Below, in pieces: positions 1 through 8,158 of a stretch of 64,000 nt of DNA. Source of the DNA: Dickeya zeae NCPPB 2538 (GTDB lineage Bacteria; Pseudomonadota; Gammaproteobacteria; Enterobacterales; Enterobacteriaceae). The stretch is taken from positions 3,742,808 through 3,806,807 of the forward strand of contig NZ_CM001977.1 in assembly GCF_000406165.1 (NCBI RefSeq), read 5' to 3'. The position numbers and the translations under genes were made by a program. Position 1 is the stretch's first letter. Each line of letters opens with the position of its first letter. The notes under the pieces were generated by a model. That model was not told where the DNA came from, did no database searches, and saw only the letters and a program-made list of their open reading frames with translations.

Positions 1-1296
1 GCCCTCGCCAATTTTCTCGGATGATGCATCGATCAGGTGCTTTATCTGATGCGCCGATGCCGTGGTTTTCTGCGACAGGGTGCGAATTTCAGCCGCCACC
101 ACCGAGAAACCGCGCCCTACTTCCCCCGCTCGCGCCGCCTCTACCGCCGCATTAATCGCCAGAATATTGGTCTGGAAGGCGATATCCTCGATCACTTTGG
201 TGATAGACGAAATGCTGTCCGAATGCCGCTTGATGTTCTCCATCGTATCCACGATTTTACTCACCAGCTGATTACCCTGATGCGTTTCGCTGGCCGCATT
301 TTCAGATAACTGACTGGCCTGTCTGGCGCTGGCGGCATTGTCTTTCACCGACTCGGACACCTGCCCCATCGCTGCCGAAGTTTGCTGCAACGCCGACACC
401 TGCATATCGGTACGCTGCGACAACGCTACGCTGCTTTTGCTGATATTTTCACTGGCAACCGTCACCCCTTCAGCATGCGTCGACACATTAGCGACAATAT
501 TAATTAATGACTGGCGCATGGTTTCAATCGCTGCCATGACACTGTGTTGCTGCTTATCATTAATGAGGGTTTTCTCGGTTAAATTACCGGAGGCAATCGC
601 ACGGGTCATCGTCAGTAATACAGCCGGTTCGGCACCCAGTGCCTGAAAAATGCGGCGGCGGGTCGCAAACATCGCCAGCGCCCCCAGTAATAGGGCGACG
701 ATTAAAACAATCGGCATTGCCACGCTAAAATACCTTGCTGTTTCTCTGGCGGTATGCGTCAACTGATTATTCTGTTCCGCCTCATAATTAATAAACGCAT
801 TCACATCCGCCAGCCACTGTACAAATGCACCGCGACCTTCACTCAGCAAGAGAGTACGCGCAGCGTCGATATTGCCCGCATTTTGCAATGCAATTAATCG
901 GGCAATGATTGCGCTGGTCTTATTATTCGAATTTTGTATATTTTGGTATAAGGTTTTTTCGTGACCAGATATCGCCAACTGGTTCAACATCGCGTCGAGC
1001 TTCACATCCGACTGTTGGTAAATATCCGCCAGTTTATTGATATTATTGATAATCACTGAAAGCTCTTGCTTGTCGGCAATCAATAAGTCCCGAACAGCAA
1101 TCGAGCGGTCGTGAACACTACCACGCAAATTCACCGCATAGAATTGCTTAACGCTATTTTCATCATTCACTTCGGTTAATATATTGCTGATGTGGCGAAT
1201 GGTTATCAAACCTGAAATACCCAATACTACACTGACTAATATAGGAATAATAAAACCCACTACAATTTGTCGTTTTACCGTCATGGTATTTTTCAT
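1..1296 (-). CDS. Methyl-accepting chemotaxis protein, 3' part beyond left edge
   Basis: This is a chemoreceptor that would sense a periplasmic ligand and control CheA/CheW. The 432 visible codons start at an ATG at 1294-1296 and stay open to the window edge. An N-terminal membrane segment lies at about residues 9-30. A helical periplasmic domain follows to about residue 185, then a second membrane segment at about 187-209 ending in Arg-rich residues, and a HAMP region. The signalling hairpin tip is clear near residues 365-390, with IEDIAFQTNILAINAAVEAA followed by RAGEVGRGF, the hallmark CheA/CheW contact region. The C-terminal methylation helix and stop codon lie outside the window. The periplasmic part resembles a four-helix-bundle sensor, but the ligand cannot be told from sequence. 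The gene stands alone, with 576 bp of non-coding DNA upstream. Confidence 0.93.
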   Translation of the reverse strand, partial: MKNTMTVKRQIVVGFIIPILVSVVLGISGLITIRHISNILTEVNDENSVKQFYAVNLRGSVHDRSIAVRDLLIADKQELSVIINNINKLADIYQQSDVKLDAMLNQLAISGHEKTLYQNIQNSNNKTSAIIARLIALQNAGNIDAARTLLLSEGRGAFVQWLADVNAFINYEAEQNNQLTHTARETARYFSVAMPIVLIVALLLGALAMFATRRRIFQALGAEPAVLLTMTRAIASGNLTEKTLINDKQQHSVMAAIETMRQSLINIVANVSTHAEGVTVASENISKSSVALSQRTDMQVSALQQTSAAMGQVSESVKDNAASARQASQLSENAASETHQGNQLVSKIVDTMENIKRHSDSISSITKVIEDIAFQTNILAINAAVEAARAGEVGRGFSVVAAEIRTLSQKTTASAHQIKHLIDASSEKIGEG

Positions 1297-1324
1297 GTGT
1301 CCCCCGATGCCAACTTAACTATAT

Positions 1325-1384
1325 ATACCTTTCATACTTCAAGTTGTAGGTGTGTTGACTGCAACTCGAATTATTTGGGGTATA
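1325..1384. repeat. Degenerate dispersed intergenic repeat, copy 1
   Basis: The element runs from a TATACC-like end through CATACTTCAAGTTGTAGGTG to GAATTATTTGGGGTATA. It has short inverted ends and an internal inverted pair (CAAGTTG and CAACTCG). It resembles the short intergenic palindromic repeats scattered through enterobacterial genomes. Related copies lie at 1641-1680 and 50223-50290. Confidence 0.5.
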
Positions 1385-1640
1385 GAATCTATGCCAATAA
1401 ATATTATCGACGCAGCTCATGTAAATCTGGGTAGCGTAAACGAAACCCACACACACCAATTCGTGCGGATGCCGAACACTGCCCAACGCCAAAATGGCAA
1501 ATAAAATAACCTGTCTGGATAAGTGGTTACTGTCTGTTTTAGTGACTGCCGTATTTGTGTTTCATACTAAGTCAAACTGGCATCATAATCGATAGGGAAA
1601 AGCATCGGCTCGCACTATTAATACAATTGGAGACAATTGC

Positions 1641-1680
1641 TATATATCCGTCATATTTCAGGTTACAGAGCCTACGTCGG
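1641..1680. repeat. Degenerate dispersed intergenic repeat, copy 2 (left half)
   Basis: ATATCCGTCATATTTCAGG followed by TTACAG matches the left half of the copy at 50223-50290 with few differences. No right-hand end is recognisable. Confidence 0.4.
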
Positions 1681-1872
1681 TTTTCAATGTGGGTTTTTAA
1701 TATGGCTTTTCAACGTTGCTTGTCAGCATAACCTTTCAACATCGATAAGCGATGGGTACCGTGGTCCTGGCGAACAATTGGGGGAATGCGAATACAAACA
1801 CACAAGCAGCGTCCCTGCCTCTGAGGCATGCAGTATGGCGTGAAATACATCATTCGTTATCGACCGTCAACA

Positions 1873-2235
1873 TCACCCCTTGTCGACAAACGTCCGGTAT
1901 TTCTCCAGCAATTCCAGAAAGTCCTCCAGACCGCAGAGCGACAGGCTTTCTTCATCGTAATAACTCATGCCCTCTTCCAGCTCGTCGGTTTCAAACGCCA
2001 GTTGGTTAGCGCGCACCATCACCTCTTCACTGTCCAGCAGCAGCGTGTATTCATGACCGGCTCGTTCCCACTGGCGCTCGCTGCCGGAAAGTTCACGCAC
2101 CGCCGCCTCCACTTCATCCAACACGGCCTGCTGACCCTTAACTTCCTCATTAAGCCAGTGCCCTACTGCTTCATGGCCCATCGACATCCGGACCACCACC
2201 TGCCCGGTGACATCACGCAAAAACTCATAATCCAT
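1873..2235 (-). CDS. yacL: YacL family protein (UPF0231)
   Basis: This is a small acidic cytosolic protein of 120 residues, matching the enterobacterial YacL family in length and in its MDYEFLRDVTGQV start. Its function is not established. It is rich in Glu and Asp, with no membrane segment or signal peptide. The ATG follows a good Shine-Dalgarno sequence (GAGGAGAA on the minus strand). It lies 100 bp downstream of acnB in the same direction, as in E. coli, but a strong intrinsic terminator separates the two. It may therefore depend on read-through or on its own promoter. Confidence 0.85.
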   Translation of the reverse strand: MDYEFLRDVTGQVVVRMSMGHEAVGHWLNEEVKGQQAVLDEVEAAVRELSGSERQWERAGHEYTLLLDSEEVMVRANQLAFETDELEEGMSYYDEESLSLCGLEDFLELLEKYRTFVDKG

Positions 2236-2279
2236 GATCGTTCTCCTCTGCCTGATTCGCTATCGCGTGCCACAACAGT

Positions 2280-2306
2280 AAAAAAAGGGAGACCTTTCGG
2301 CCTCCC
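2280..2306 (-). terminator. Intrinsic terminator of acnB
   Basis: On the minus strand an 8-bp stem (GGGAGGCC with GGTCTCCC, one G-U pair) and a GAAA loop are followed by a run of Ts. It lies 29 bp past the acnB stop. Confidence 0.85.
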
Positions 2307-2335
2307 TTCCTGTTATTACAATAAACTATAGCGGT

Positions 2336-4933
2336 TTATACAGCAGTCTGGAAGATCACCTTATCCGCTTTGTTGGTGTACTGCTGCAACTGGTCAAAAT
2401 TCAGATAACGGTAAGTGTCGTCTGCGGTTTTGTCCACCTGCGCCATATACTGCTGGTACTCATCCGGTGTCGGAATACGACCCAGCAGCGCCGCTATCGC
2501 CGCCAGCTCTGCCGAGGCCAGATAGACATTGGCCCCCGTGCCCAGACGGTTCGGGAAGTTACGGGTAGAGGTCGACACCACCGTCGAACCGTCTGCCACA
2601 CGCGCCTGGTTACCCATGCACAGTGAACAGCCCGGGATTTCGACGCGTGCACCACTCTTACCGAAGACGCTGTAATAGCCTTCCTCGGTCAACTGTGCAG
2701 CGTCCATACGGGTCGGCGGAGCCACCCACAGACGAGTCGGCAATGACCCTTTATTCTGATCCAACAGTTTACCGGCAGCACGGAAGTGGCCGATGTTGGT
2801 CATACAAGAACCGATAAACACTTCATCGATTTTGTCGCCCTGCACGGTGGACAGCAGACGCGCATCATCCGGATCGTTCGGCGCACACAGGATCGGCTCT
2901 TTGATCTCGTTCAGATCGATGTCGATAACCGCGGCATATTCTGCATCGGCATCGGCTTCCAGCAACTGCGGATCCGCCAGCCATTTTTCCATGCCCTGAA
3001 TACGGCGTTCCAGCGTGCGGCGATCACCATAACCTTCGGCAATCATCCACTTGAGCAGAACGATGTTGGAGTTCAGGTACTCGATGATCGGCTCTTTGTT
3101 GAGCTTAATGGTACAGCCCGCTGCCGAGCGCTCTGCCGAGGCATCAGTCAGTTCGAATGCCTGCTCGACTTTCAGATCCGGCAACCCTTCGATTTCCAGA
3201 ATGCGACCGGAGAAGATGTTTTTCTTACCTTTCTTCTCAACGGTCAGCAGCCCCTGCTGGATAGCGTAATACGGGATCGCATGGACCAGATCACGCAGGG
3301 TAATCCCCGGCTGCATCTGACCTTTGAAACGCACCAGCACTGATTCCGGCATATCCAGCGGCATCACACCGGTCGCAGCGGCAAACGCCACCAGACCAGA
3401 GCCTGCCGGGAAGGAGATACCAATCGGGAAACGGGTGTGAGAGTCACCGCCGGTGCCGACGGTATCCGGCAACAGCATGCGGTTTAACCAGGAGTGGATA
3501 ACACCATCACCCGGGCGCAGCGACACGCCGCCACGGTTCATGATGAAGTCCGGCAGGGTGTGGTGAGTATTCACGTCAACCGGCTTCGGATAGGCCGCCG
3601 TGTGACAGAAAGACTGCATCACCAGATCAGCCGAGAAGCCCAGACAAGCCAGGTCTTTCAGTTCGTCACGGGTCATCGGCCCGGTCGTATCCTGAGAGCC
3701 CACCGAGGTCATCTTCGGTTCGCAGTAAGCGCCCGGACGAATACCGGCTACACCGCAGGCACGGCCAACCATCTTCTGCGCCAGCGAGAAGCCACGACTG
3801 CTCGCCGCCACATCTTTAGCATGACGGAATACGTCGCTGTGCGGCAAACCAAGCGATTCACGCGCTTTGCTGGTCAGACCGCGACCAATGATCAGCGGAA
3901 TACGACCGCCCGCACGAACTTCGTCCAGCAGCACATCGGTTTTCAGTTCAAAGCTGGCCAGCAGCTCATTGCTATCGTGATGACGGATTTCACCCTTGTA
4001 CGGATAAACATCAATCACATCACCCATGTTCAGCTTGGTGACGTCGACCTCAATCGGCAGTGCCCCAGCATCTTCCATGGTGTTGAAGAAAATCGGCGCA
4101 ATCTTGCCACCCAGCACCACGCCACCGCTACGCTTGTTCGGCACGTTCGGGATATCGTCACCCATGAACCACAGCACCGAGTTGGTGGCGGATTTACGGG
4201 AAGAACCGGTACCGACGACGTCGCCGACATACGCCAACGGGAAGCCTTTCTTGTTCAGTGCTTCGATTTGCTTGATTGGGCCGACCGCACCCGGCTGATC
4301 CGGCTCGATGCCATCACGGGCATTTTTCAACATGGCCAGCGCATGCAGCGGAATATCCGGGCGTGACCAAGCGTCCTGCGCCGGAGACAAATCATCGGTA
4401 TTGGTTTCACCAGTGACCTTGAATACCGTCACGGTAATTTTTTCCGCCAGTTGCGGACGGGACAGGAACCACTCGGCTTCAGCCCAGGATTTGACAACCT
4501 GCTGCGCGTGGGCATTGCCAGCTTTGGCTTTTTCTTCCACGTCGTAGAAATTATCGAACATCAGCAGGGTGTGGGATAGGGCTTTGGCGGCAACCGGTGC
4601 CAGGGCGGGGTTATCCAGCGCATCGATCAACGGATGAATATTGTAGCCGCCTTGCATGGTACCCAGCAGCTCAGTCGCTTTTTCCGGGGTAACCAAGGGA
4701 GAAACCGTCTCACCTTTGGTGATGGCAGCCAGGAAACCGGCTTTGACGTAGGCCGCCTCATCAACACCCGGCGGAACACGATTGACTAACAGGTCGACTA
4801 AAAACTCTTCTTCTCCGGCGGGGGGGGTTTTCAGCAATTCCACCAGTGCCGCCATTTGCGAAGCCTCTAGCGGTTTGGGGACGATCCCTTGTGCAGCCCG
4901 CTCGGCTACGTGCTTGCGATAATCTTCTAGCAC
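2336..4933 (-). CDS. acnB: Aconitate hydratase B
   Basis: This is the main vegetative aconitase of the TCA cycle, interconverting citrate and isocitrate through a [4Fe-4S] cluster in the cytosol. At 865 residues it matches the usual AcnB length. The start MLEDYRKHVAERAAQGIVPK is the typical AcnB N-terminus, which carries the HEAT-like domain found in AcnB but not AcnA. The swivel domain comes next (GVVLGGKIAPIFFNT region). Cluster cysteines are visible near the C-terminus in GSCMTNIGHF (about residue 710) and PGCSLCMGNQARV (about 769 and 772). The apo-protein is known in E. coli to bind mRNA, which is family knowledge. It is monocistronic or followed by yacL, with a strong terminator behind it. 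An exact 18-bp tandem duplication lies about 160 bp upstream. Confidence 0.98.
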   Translation of the reverse strand: MLEDYRKHVAERAAQGIVPKPLEASQMAALVELLKTPPAGEEEFLVDLLVNRVPPGVDEAAYVKAGFLAAITKGETVSPLVTPEKATELLGTMQGGYNIHPLIDALDNPALAPVAAKALSHTLLMFDNFYDVEEKAKAGNAHAQQVVKSWAEAEWFLSRPQLAEKITVTVFKVTGETNTDDLSPAQDAWSRPDIPLHALAMLKNARDGIEPDQPGAVGPIKQIEALNKKGFPLAYVGDVVGTGSSRKSATNSVLWFMGDDIPNVPNKRSGGVVLGGKIAPIFFNTMEDAGALPIEVDVTKLNMGDVIDVYPYKGEIRHHDSNELLASFELKTDVLLDEVRAGGRIPLIIGRGLTSKARESLGLPHSDVFRHAKDVAASSRGFSLAQKMVGRACGVAGIRPGAYCEPKMTSVGSQDTTGPMTRDELKDLACLGFSADLVMQSFCHTAAYPKPVDVNTHHTLPDFIMNRGGVSLRPGDGVIHSWLNRMLLPDTVGTGGDSHTRFPIGISFPAGSGLVAFAAATGVMPLDMPESVLVRFKGQMQPGITLRDLVHAIPYYAIQQGLLTVEKKGKKNIFSGRILEIEGLPDLKVEQAFELTDASAERSAAGCTIKLNKEPIIEYLNSNIVLLKWMIAEGYGDRRTLERRIQGMEKWLADPQLLEADADAEYAAVIDIDLNEIKEPILCAPNDPDDARLLSTVQGDKIDEVFIGSCMTNIGHFRAAGKLLDQNKGSLPTRLWVAPPTRMDAAQLTEEGYYSVFGKSGARVEIPGCSLCMGNQARVADGSTVVSTSTRNFPNRLGTGANVYLASAELAAIAALLGRIPTPDEYQQYMAQVDKTADDTYRYLNFDQLQQYTNKADKVIFQTAV

Positions 4934-5399
4934 GACGTTCTCCTCGCTCTCATTGTCTAATTATGCCTGGCGCTCAGTTCCAGCTTTAGGCTGATTGTCA
5001 GCGTATGGATAGGTAAGGTCAGAGTGCCCGGTCCAGCCCGTTCAACATATCAGAGTTTGAACCGTTTGTTAATTCGTTTACATTAAGGCAACATTTATAC
5101 CTGTACTGCTTTTTATACCTGTACTGCTTTCTCAAGGATGGGGGCGTTAAACGACATAAGCCAAGCCTCCTCCCTTGAGGCCAGCATAGCAGTTGGCGGC
5201 AAAATCAACCACCGCTTAGCCCATAGAAACGATAAGGATAATAAAAAGAATATTCGCCATTGCCGCCGAATACCACACCCACTATTACCGCCCCGATATA
5301 ACGGATAATCGCCATTAAAAGCAGAAAAAATTGCTATGCTTCGCGCGTCATTCGCGGCATTGTCTTTCTTCACATTTACGTCACAGCACAGATATCGCC
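4934..5399. other. Divergent promoter region of acnB and the MmgE/PrpD gene
   Basis: This 466-bp stretch separates two divergent genes. It is AT-richer than its flanks and must hold the acnB promoter(s). The clearest feature is the 18-bp tandem duplication at 5095-5130. I see no operator I could name. A minus-strand frame at 5113-5373 has no family resemblance and is not called. Confidence 0.6.
5095..5130. repeat. Perfect 18-bp tandem duplication
   Basis: The unit TTATACCTGTACTGCTTT occurs twice back to back without a mismatch, upstream of acnB. Confidence 0.95.
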
Positions 5400-6731
5400 A
5401 TGTCAGCCCATTCCCGTATTACCGCCCGGTTGGCGCACCTGCTCGTCACCACTCAACCGGATACTACCGTTATCGATCTCGCCCGCGAAGGCGTCATGGA
5501 TTTTCTCGCCTGCGCACTGCCGGTTTGGCAGGGGGCGGTCGCAGACAGCGGGCTTGCGCCGTTAACATCGGTCTACCCCGGCAACGATAGCCAGAGCCGA
5601 AGCCTGCTGCTGGGCTATGCAGGTCATGCGCTGGATTTTGACGATTTTCACTCCGGGTTTCGTGGTCATCCCAGCACCGTTATTCTGCCTGCCTTGCTGG
5701 CTCTGGTGGGTGAACACCCGACATTCACGCAGGCGCATTTCCTTACCGCCTACGCTATCGGTGTAGAAACAGCCGGGCGGTTGGGGCTAGCGGCAGGGCC
5801 ACGCCACTACAGTCAGGGCTACCATAATACGGCGACGCTGGGTGCCATTGCGGCTGCGGCGGCAAGCTGCCGACTGATGGGCGCAACACCGGATCAAACT
5901 GCTAACGCGCTGGGACTGGCAGCGTCACAAGCCGCCGGACTGCGTGCGCAGTTCGGCTCCGCGATGAAGCCGCTGCATGCCGGGCTGGCCGCGCGTGCCG
6001 GGTTAAGTGCCACGCAACTGGCACTGGCGGGATTCCACGGCAACCCCGATACCGTGCTGGAGGCGTTTCTCGCAGCCCACGGCGACGGCCAACACCACGA
6101 TGACGCGTTGACCGCGCACTGGGGAGCCCCCTGGCGACTGGTGTCACCCGGGCTGACCTTTAAGCGTTACCCCACCTGTGGCGGTACCCACAGTGCGGCG
6201 GAAGCAGCATTTATCCTGCGGGAACAGTGGGTCGCGCAGGATGGGCACGCCCCCGACGACCTGCCCGACGCCATTCAACGTATTACGGTGCGGTTCCCAC
6301 CGGGTGGCGACGCGGCACCGTTTATCCGGCAGGCCACCACCGGCGTCGAAGGCCGCTTTAGCCTGGAGTACGTGATTGCCGCCGCACTACTGGAAGGCCA
6401 GTTGCGACTGGAGCGTTTTACCGAAAGCCCGGTCGACCCGCGCATTGCCGCACTGGCAAGCAAAGTATCACGTCAGGCAGACCTGAGCGCACCGCCGGAT
6501 GAACAGAACCCCGATGCCCGCTTCCATGACGTCAGTATGCAGATGAACGATGGGTCATATTTTCATGCCAGAGTCACCTGGCAGCAAACCGCTGCGGTAA
6601 AAACGGATGTCACTGCCAAGCTGAGCCAGACACTCACCCTGCTGCCGTGGCTGGCGGCTGACGAGGTGCTCAGCCACAGCCAGTTACGCACCCCCAACGC
6701 GCTGGCTGAGCTGGTTCGTCTCCTGTCATAG
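5400..6731 (+). CDS. MmgE/PrpD family protein
   Basis: This 443-residue protein belongs to the MmgE/PrpD superfamily, which includes 2-methylcitrate dehydratase (PrpD), cis-aconitate decarboxylase and iminodisuccinate epimerase. Family marks are LDFDDFHSGFRGHPSTVILP near residue 80, the AAAASCRLMGA and LGLAASQAAG helices, and FKRYPTCGGTHSA near residue 255. The ATG at 5400 is preferred over an in-frame start 69 bp upstream because the extra residues do not look like family sequence. No prpBC genes are near, so a methylcitrate-cycle role is unlikely and the substrate is unknown. It faces the hydrolase gene 62 bp away. Its position beside acnB, another hydro-lyase gene, is probably coincidental. 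Confidence 0.85.
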   Translation: MSAHSRITARLAHLLVTTQPDTTVIDLAREGVMDFLACALPVWQGAVADSGLAPLTSVYPGNDSQSRSLLLGYAGHALDFDDFHSGFRGHPSTVILPALLALVGEHPTFTQAHFLTAYAIGVETAGRLGLAAGPRHYSQGYHNTATLGAIAAAAASCRLMGATPDQTANALGLAASQAAGLRAQFGSAMKPLHAGLAARAGLSATQLALAGFHGNPDTVLEAFLAAHGDGQHHDDALTAHWGAPWRLVSPGLTFKRYPTCGGTHSAAEAAFILREQWVAQDGHAPDDLPDAIQRITVRFPPGGDAAPFIRQATTGVEGRFSLEYVIAAALLEGQLRLERFTESPVDPRIAALASKVSRQADLSAPPDEQNPDARFHDVSMQMNDGSYFHARVTWQQTAAVKTDVTAKLSQTLTLLPWLAADEVLSHSQLRTPNALAELVRLLS

Positions 6732-6734
6732 CCG

Positions 6735-6757
6735 ACAGTGGGATGCTTTCCCGCTGT
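6735..6757 (+). terminator. Possible terminator of the MmgE/PrpD gene
   Basis: A 9-bp stem (ACAGTGGGA with TCCCGCTGT, one G-U pair) lies just after the stop. The T-tract is poor (GTTGG), so termination may be weak. Confidence 0.35.
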
Positions 6758-6793
6758 GTTGGCCTGACATTCAGCCGGGCTGGTGCACGGTAC

Positions 6794-7972
6794 TTAACGC
6801 CGCTCCGGCGCAGGTGCCAGCCAGCGATCCAGCCATTGGAACACCGCTTCCTGTTGCTCCTGATAGAACACGTGCCCTAACTCAGGCCAGATGCGGGTTT
6901 CCAGCCGGTCATCAGCATGTTGCGACTGCCACACCTGATGCATGCGCTCATACGCCGCTTGTACCGCCTGTTGTGGGAACAAGTTATCTTTGCCGCCGTT
7001 GAAAAACAGCATCGGACGCGGTGCTGCGATACTGGCAACATCAGGGAAATCAAGATGAGCAGGTAACCCCGGATGCAACATATAGAAAGAAGACTGACCG
7101 CGCAGCACATTGTTGCCCGGTACCATTAAACCGTCATAGGTTCCCATCCAGGCAATAGCCGCTGTCGCCGCCGCTTTATCTGACAAGGCGGCCAGTTGCC
7201 AGGCACGGTAAGCGCCCATAGAAAACCCGACGACCCCCACGCGTTTCGGGTCAACCGAGCGCAACGACGCCAGAAAATCCAGCGACCGCGTATCTTCGTA
7301 GGCCATATCCCCTGCCAGCGATCGCCCCAGATTAAAAAAATTACTGGCCAGCGCCTGCTGTTGTTCGTATTTCAGCGGCCCGCGGTCTCCCCACCCCAGC
7401 GCATCTACCGCCAGCACCACATAACCCCGTTTGGCCAGTTCGTCCCCAACAAAGCGGCCAGTAAAGTAACGATCGGCCCACGCCTTGGCAGAAGCGATAC
7501 GCGCGTCATCCCCCCACGGGCGGATCATTTTCTCCTTCCCGATATCAAATTTCGCACCGTGATCATGCAGCAGCAGCACTGCCGGATGTGGTCCCGGGGT
7601 TTTCGGCGTCAGTAACAATCCCGCCACCCGGCTTTCATCGGTGAGATTAAACGCCACTTTCTCGGCCACATAGGTATCGCGGTCCTGACGGTCCACCACC
7701 TGTGGCTCGAAAGCGCGATGAGAATCCGGCGTGAGCAGCAGTGATCGTACTAGCTGCCGGGCATGCTCTCGCCATTGGTTGAAATGCGCCTCATGCCCGG
7801 CCAGCCAGGAGTCTGGGTAAGTCAGTTGCTGCTTCAGTTGCGGGTAGTACGTGGGCAAGGCGTCATCCGTTACCGACGTCGTTGTATAGGAATGATCGTT
7901 TGCCATAAGCGGGGCACTCGCCAGACAGCACATCAAAATACCGAGGGTACGCCGTAATCCGTATTTTTTCAT
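6794..7972 (-). CDS. Exported alpha/beta hydrolase (dienelactone hydrolase/acetylesterase-like)
   Basis: This is a 392-residue predicted secreted esterase-type hydrolase. The ATG at 7972 is chosen because GGAGG lies 6 bases before it and because it puts a classical signal peptide at the N-terminus: MKKYGLRR, then a hydrophobic stretch ending SAPLMAND, with cleavage probably after ALA/LMA near residue 24. The nucleophile elbow is GFSMG (Ser about 251). The likely acid is Asp in FNGGKDNLFP (about 329) and the base is His in ELGHVF (about 367). LLLHDHGAKF is the probable oxyanion-hole strand. The substrate is unknown; a plant cell wall or acyl ester is plausible for a soft-rot bacterium but is inference. 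It lies between lpd and the convergent MmgE/PrpD gene. Confidence 0.8.
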   Translation of the reverse strand: MKKYGLRRTLGILMCCLASAPLMANDHSYTTTSVTDDALPTYYPQLKQQLTYPDSWLAGHEAHFNQWREHARQLVRSLLLTPDSHRAFEPQVVDRQDRDTYVAEKVAFNLTDESRVAGLLLTPKTPGPHPAVLLLHDHGAKFDIGKEKMIRPWGDDARIASAKAWADRYFTGRFVGDELAKRGYVVLAVDALGWGDRGPLKYEQQQALASNFFNLGRSLAGDMAYEDTRSLDFLASLRSVDPKRVGVVGFSMGAYRAWQLAALSDKAAATAAIAWMGTYDGLMVPGNNVLRGQSSFYMLHPGLPAHLDFPDVASIAAPRPMLFFNGGKDNLFPQQAVQAAYERMHQVWQSQHADDRLETRIWPELGHVFYQEQQEAVFQWLDRWLAPAPERR

Positions 7973-8074
7973 TATCATCCTCCAAAAATAAAACATCGTT
8001 CCTTTTCGGTGGAGTTGATTGTAAATGAAGCAGATACCGCTGACAGGAGTAGATCAGAATTCTGGGAGGAAGGT

Positions 8075-8103
8075 AAAAAAAATCCGGCAACAGGTGCCGG
8101 ATT
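8075..8103 (-). terminator. Intrinsic terminator of the pdh operon after lpd
   Basis: On the minus strand a 9-bp stem (AATCCGGCA with TGCCGGATT) is followed by eight Ts. It is 56 bp past the lpd stop. A second, weaker hairpin lies at about 8128-8155. Confidence 0.85.
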
Positions 8104-8158
8104 CGCATTGAACAGACAAGACGTTTGTTCCCCACAACCACGGCTGCGGGGAAACGAA

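Larger units (their letters stand above)
1297..1872. other. Non-coding stretch between the chemoreceptor gene and yacL
   Basis: No convincing gene is present. The stretch holds two degenerate copies of a dispersed repeat (1325-1384 and 1641-1680) and must contain the promoter of the leftward chemoreceptor gene. A 37-codon ATG ORF at 1391-1504 on the plus strand lacks a well-placed ribosome binding site, and I do not call it a gene. Confidence 0.6.

Noticed and set aside
1391..1504. 37-codon ATG ORF (MPINIIDAAHVNLGSVNETH and more) upstream of the chemoreceptor gene
   Set aside because: No ribosome binding site at proper distance, no family resemblance and close to a repeat copy. It could be tested by conservation only.
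5113..5373. 86-codon minus-strand frame between acnB and the MmgE/PrpD gene
   Set aside because: It overlaps the presumed divergent promoters, ends in the 18-bp duplication and shows no recognisable protein features.
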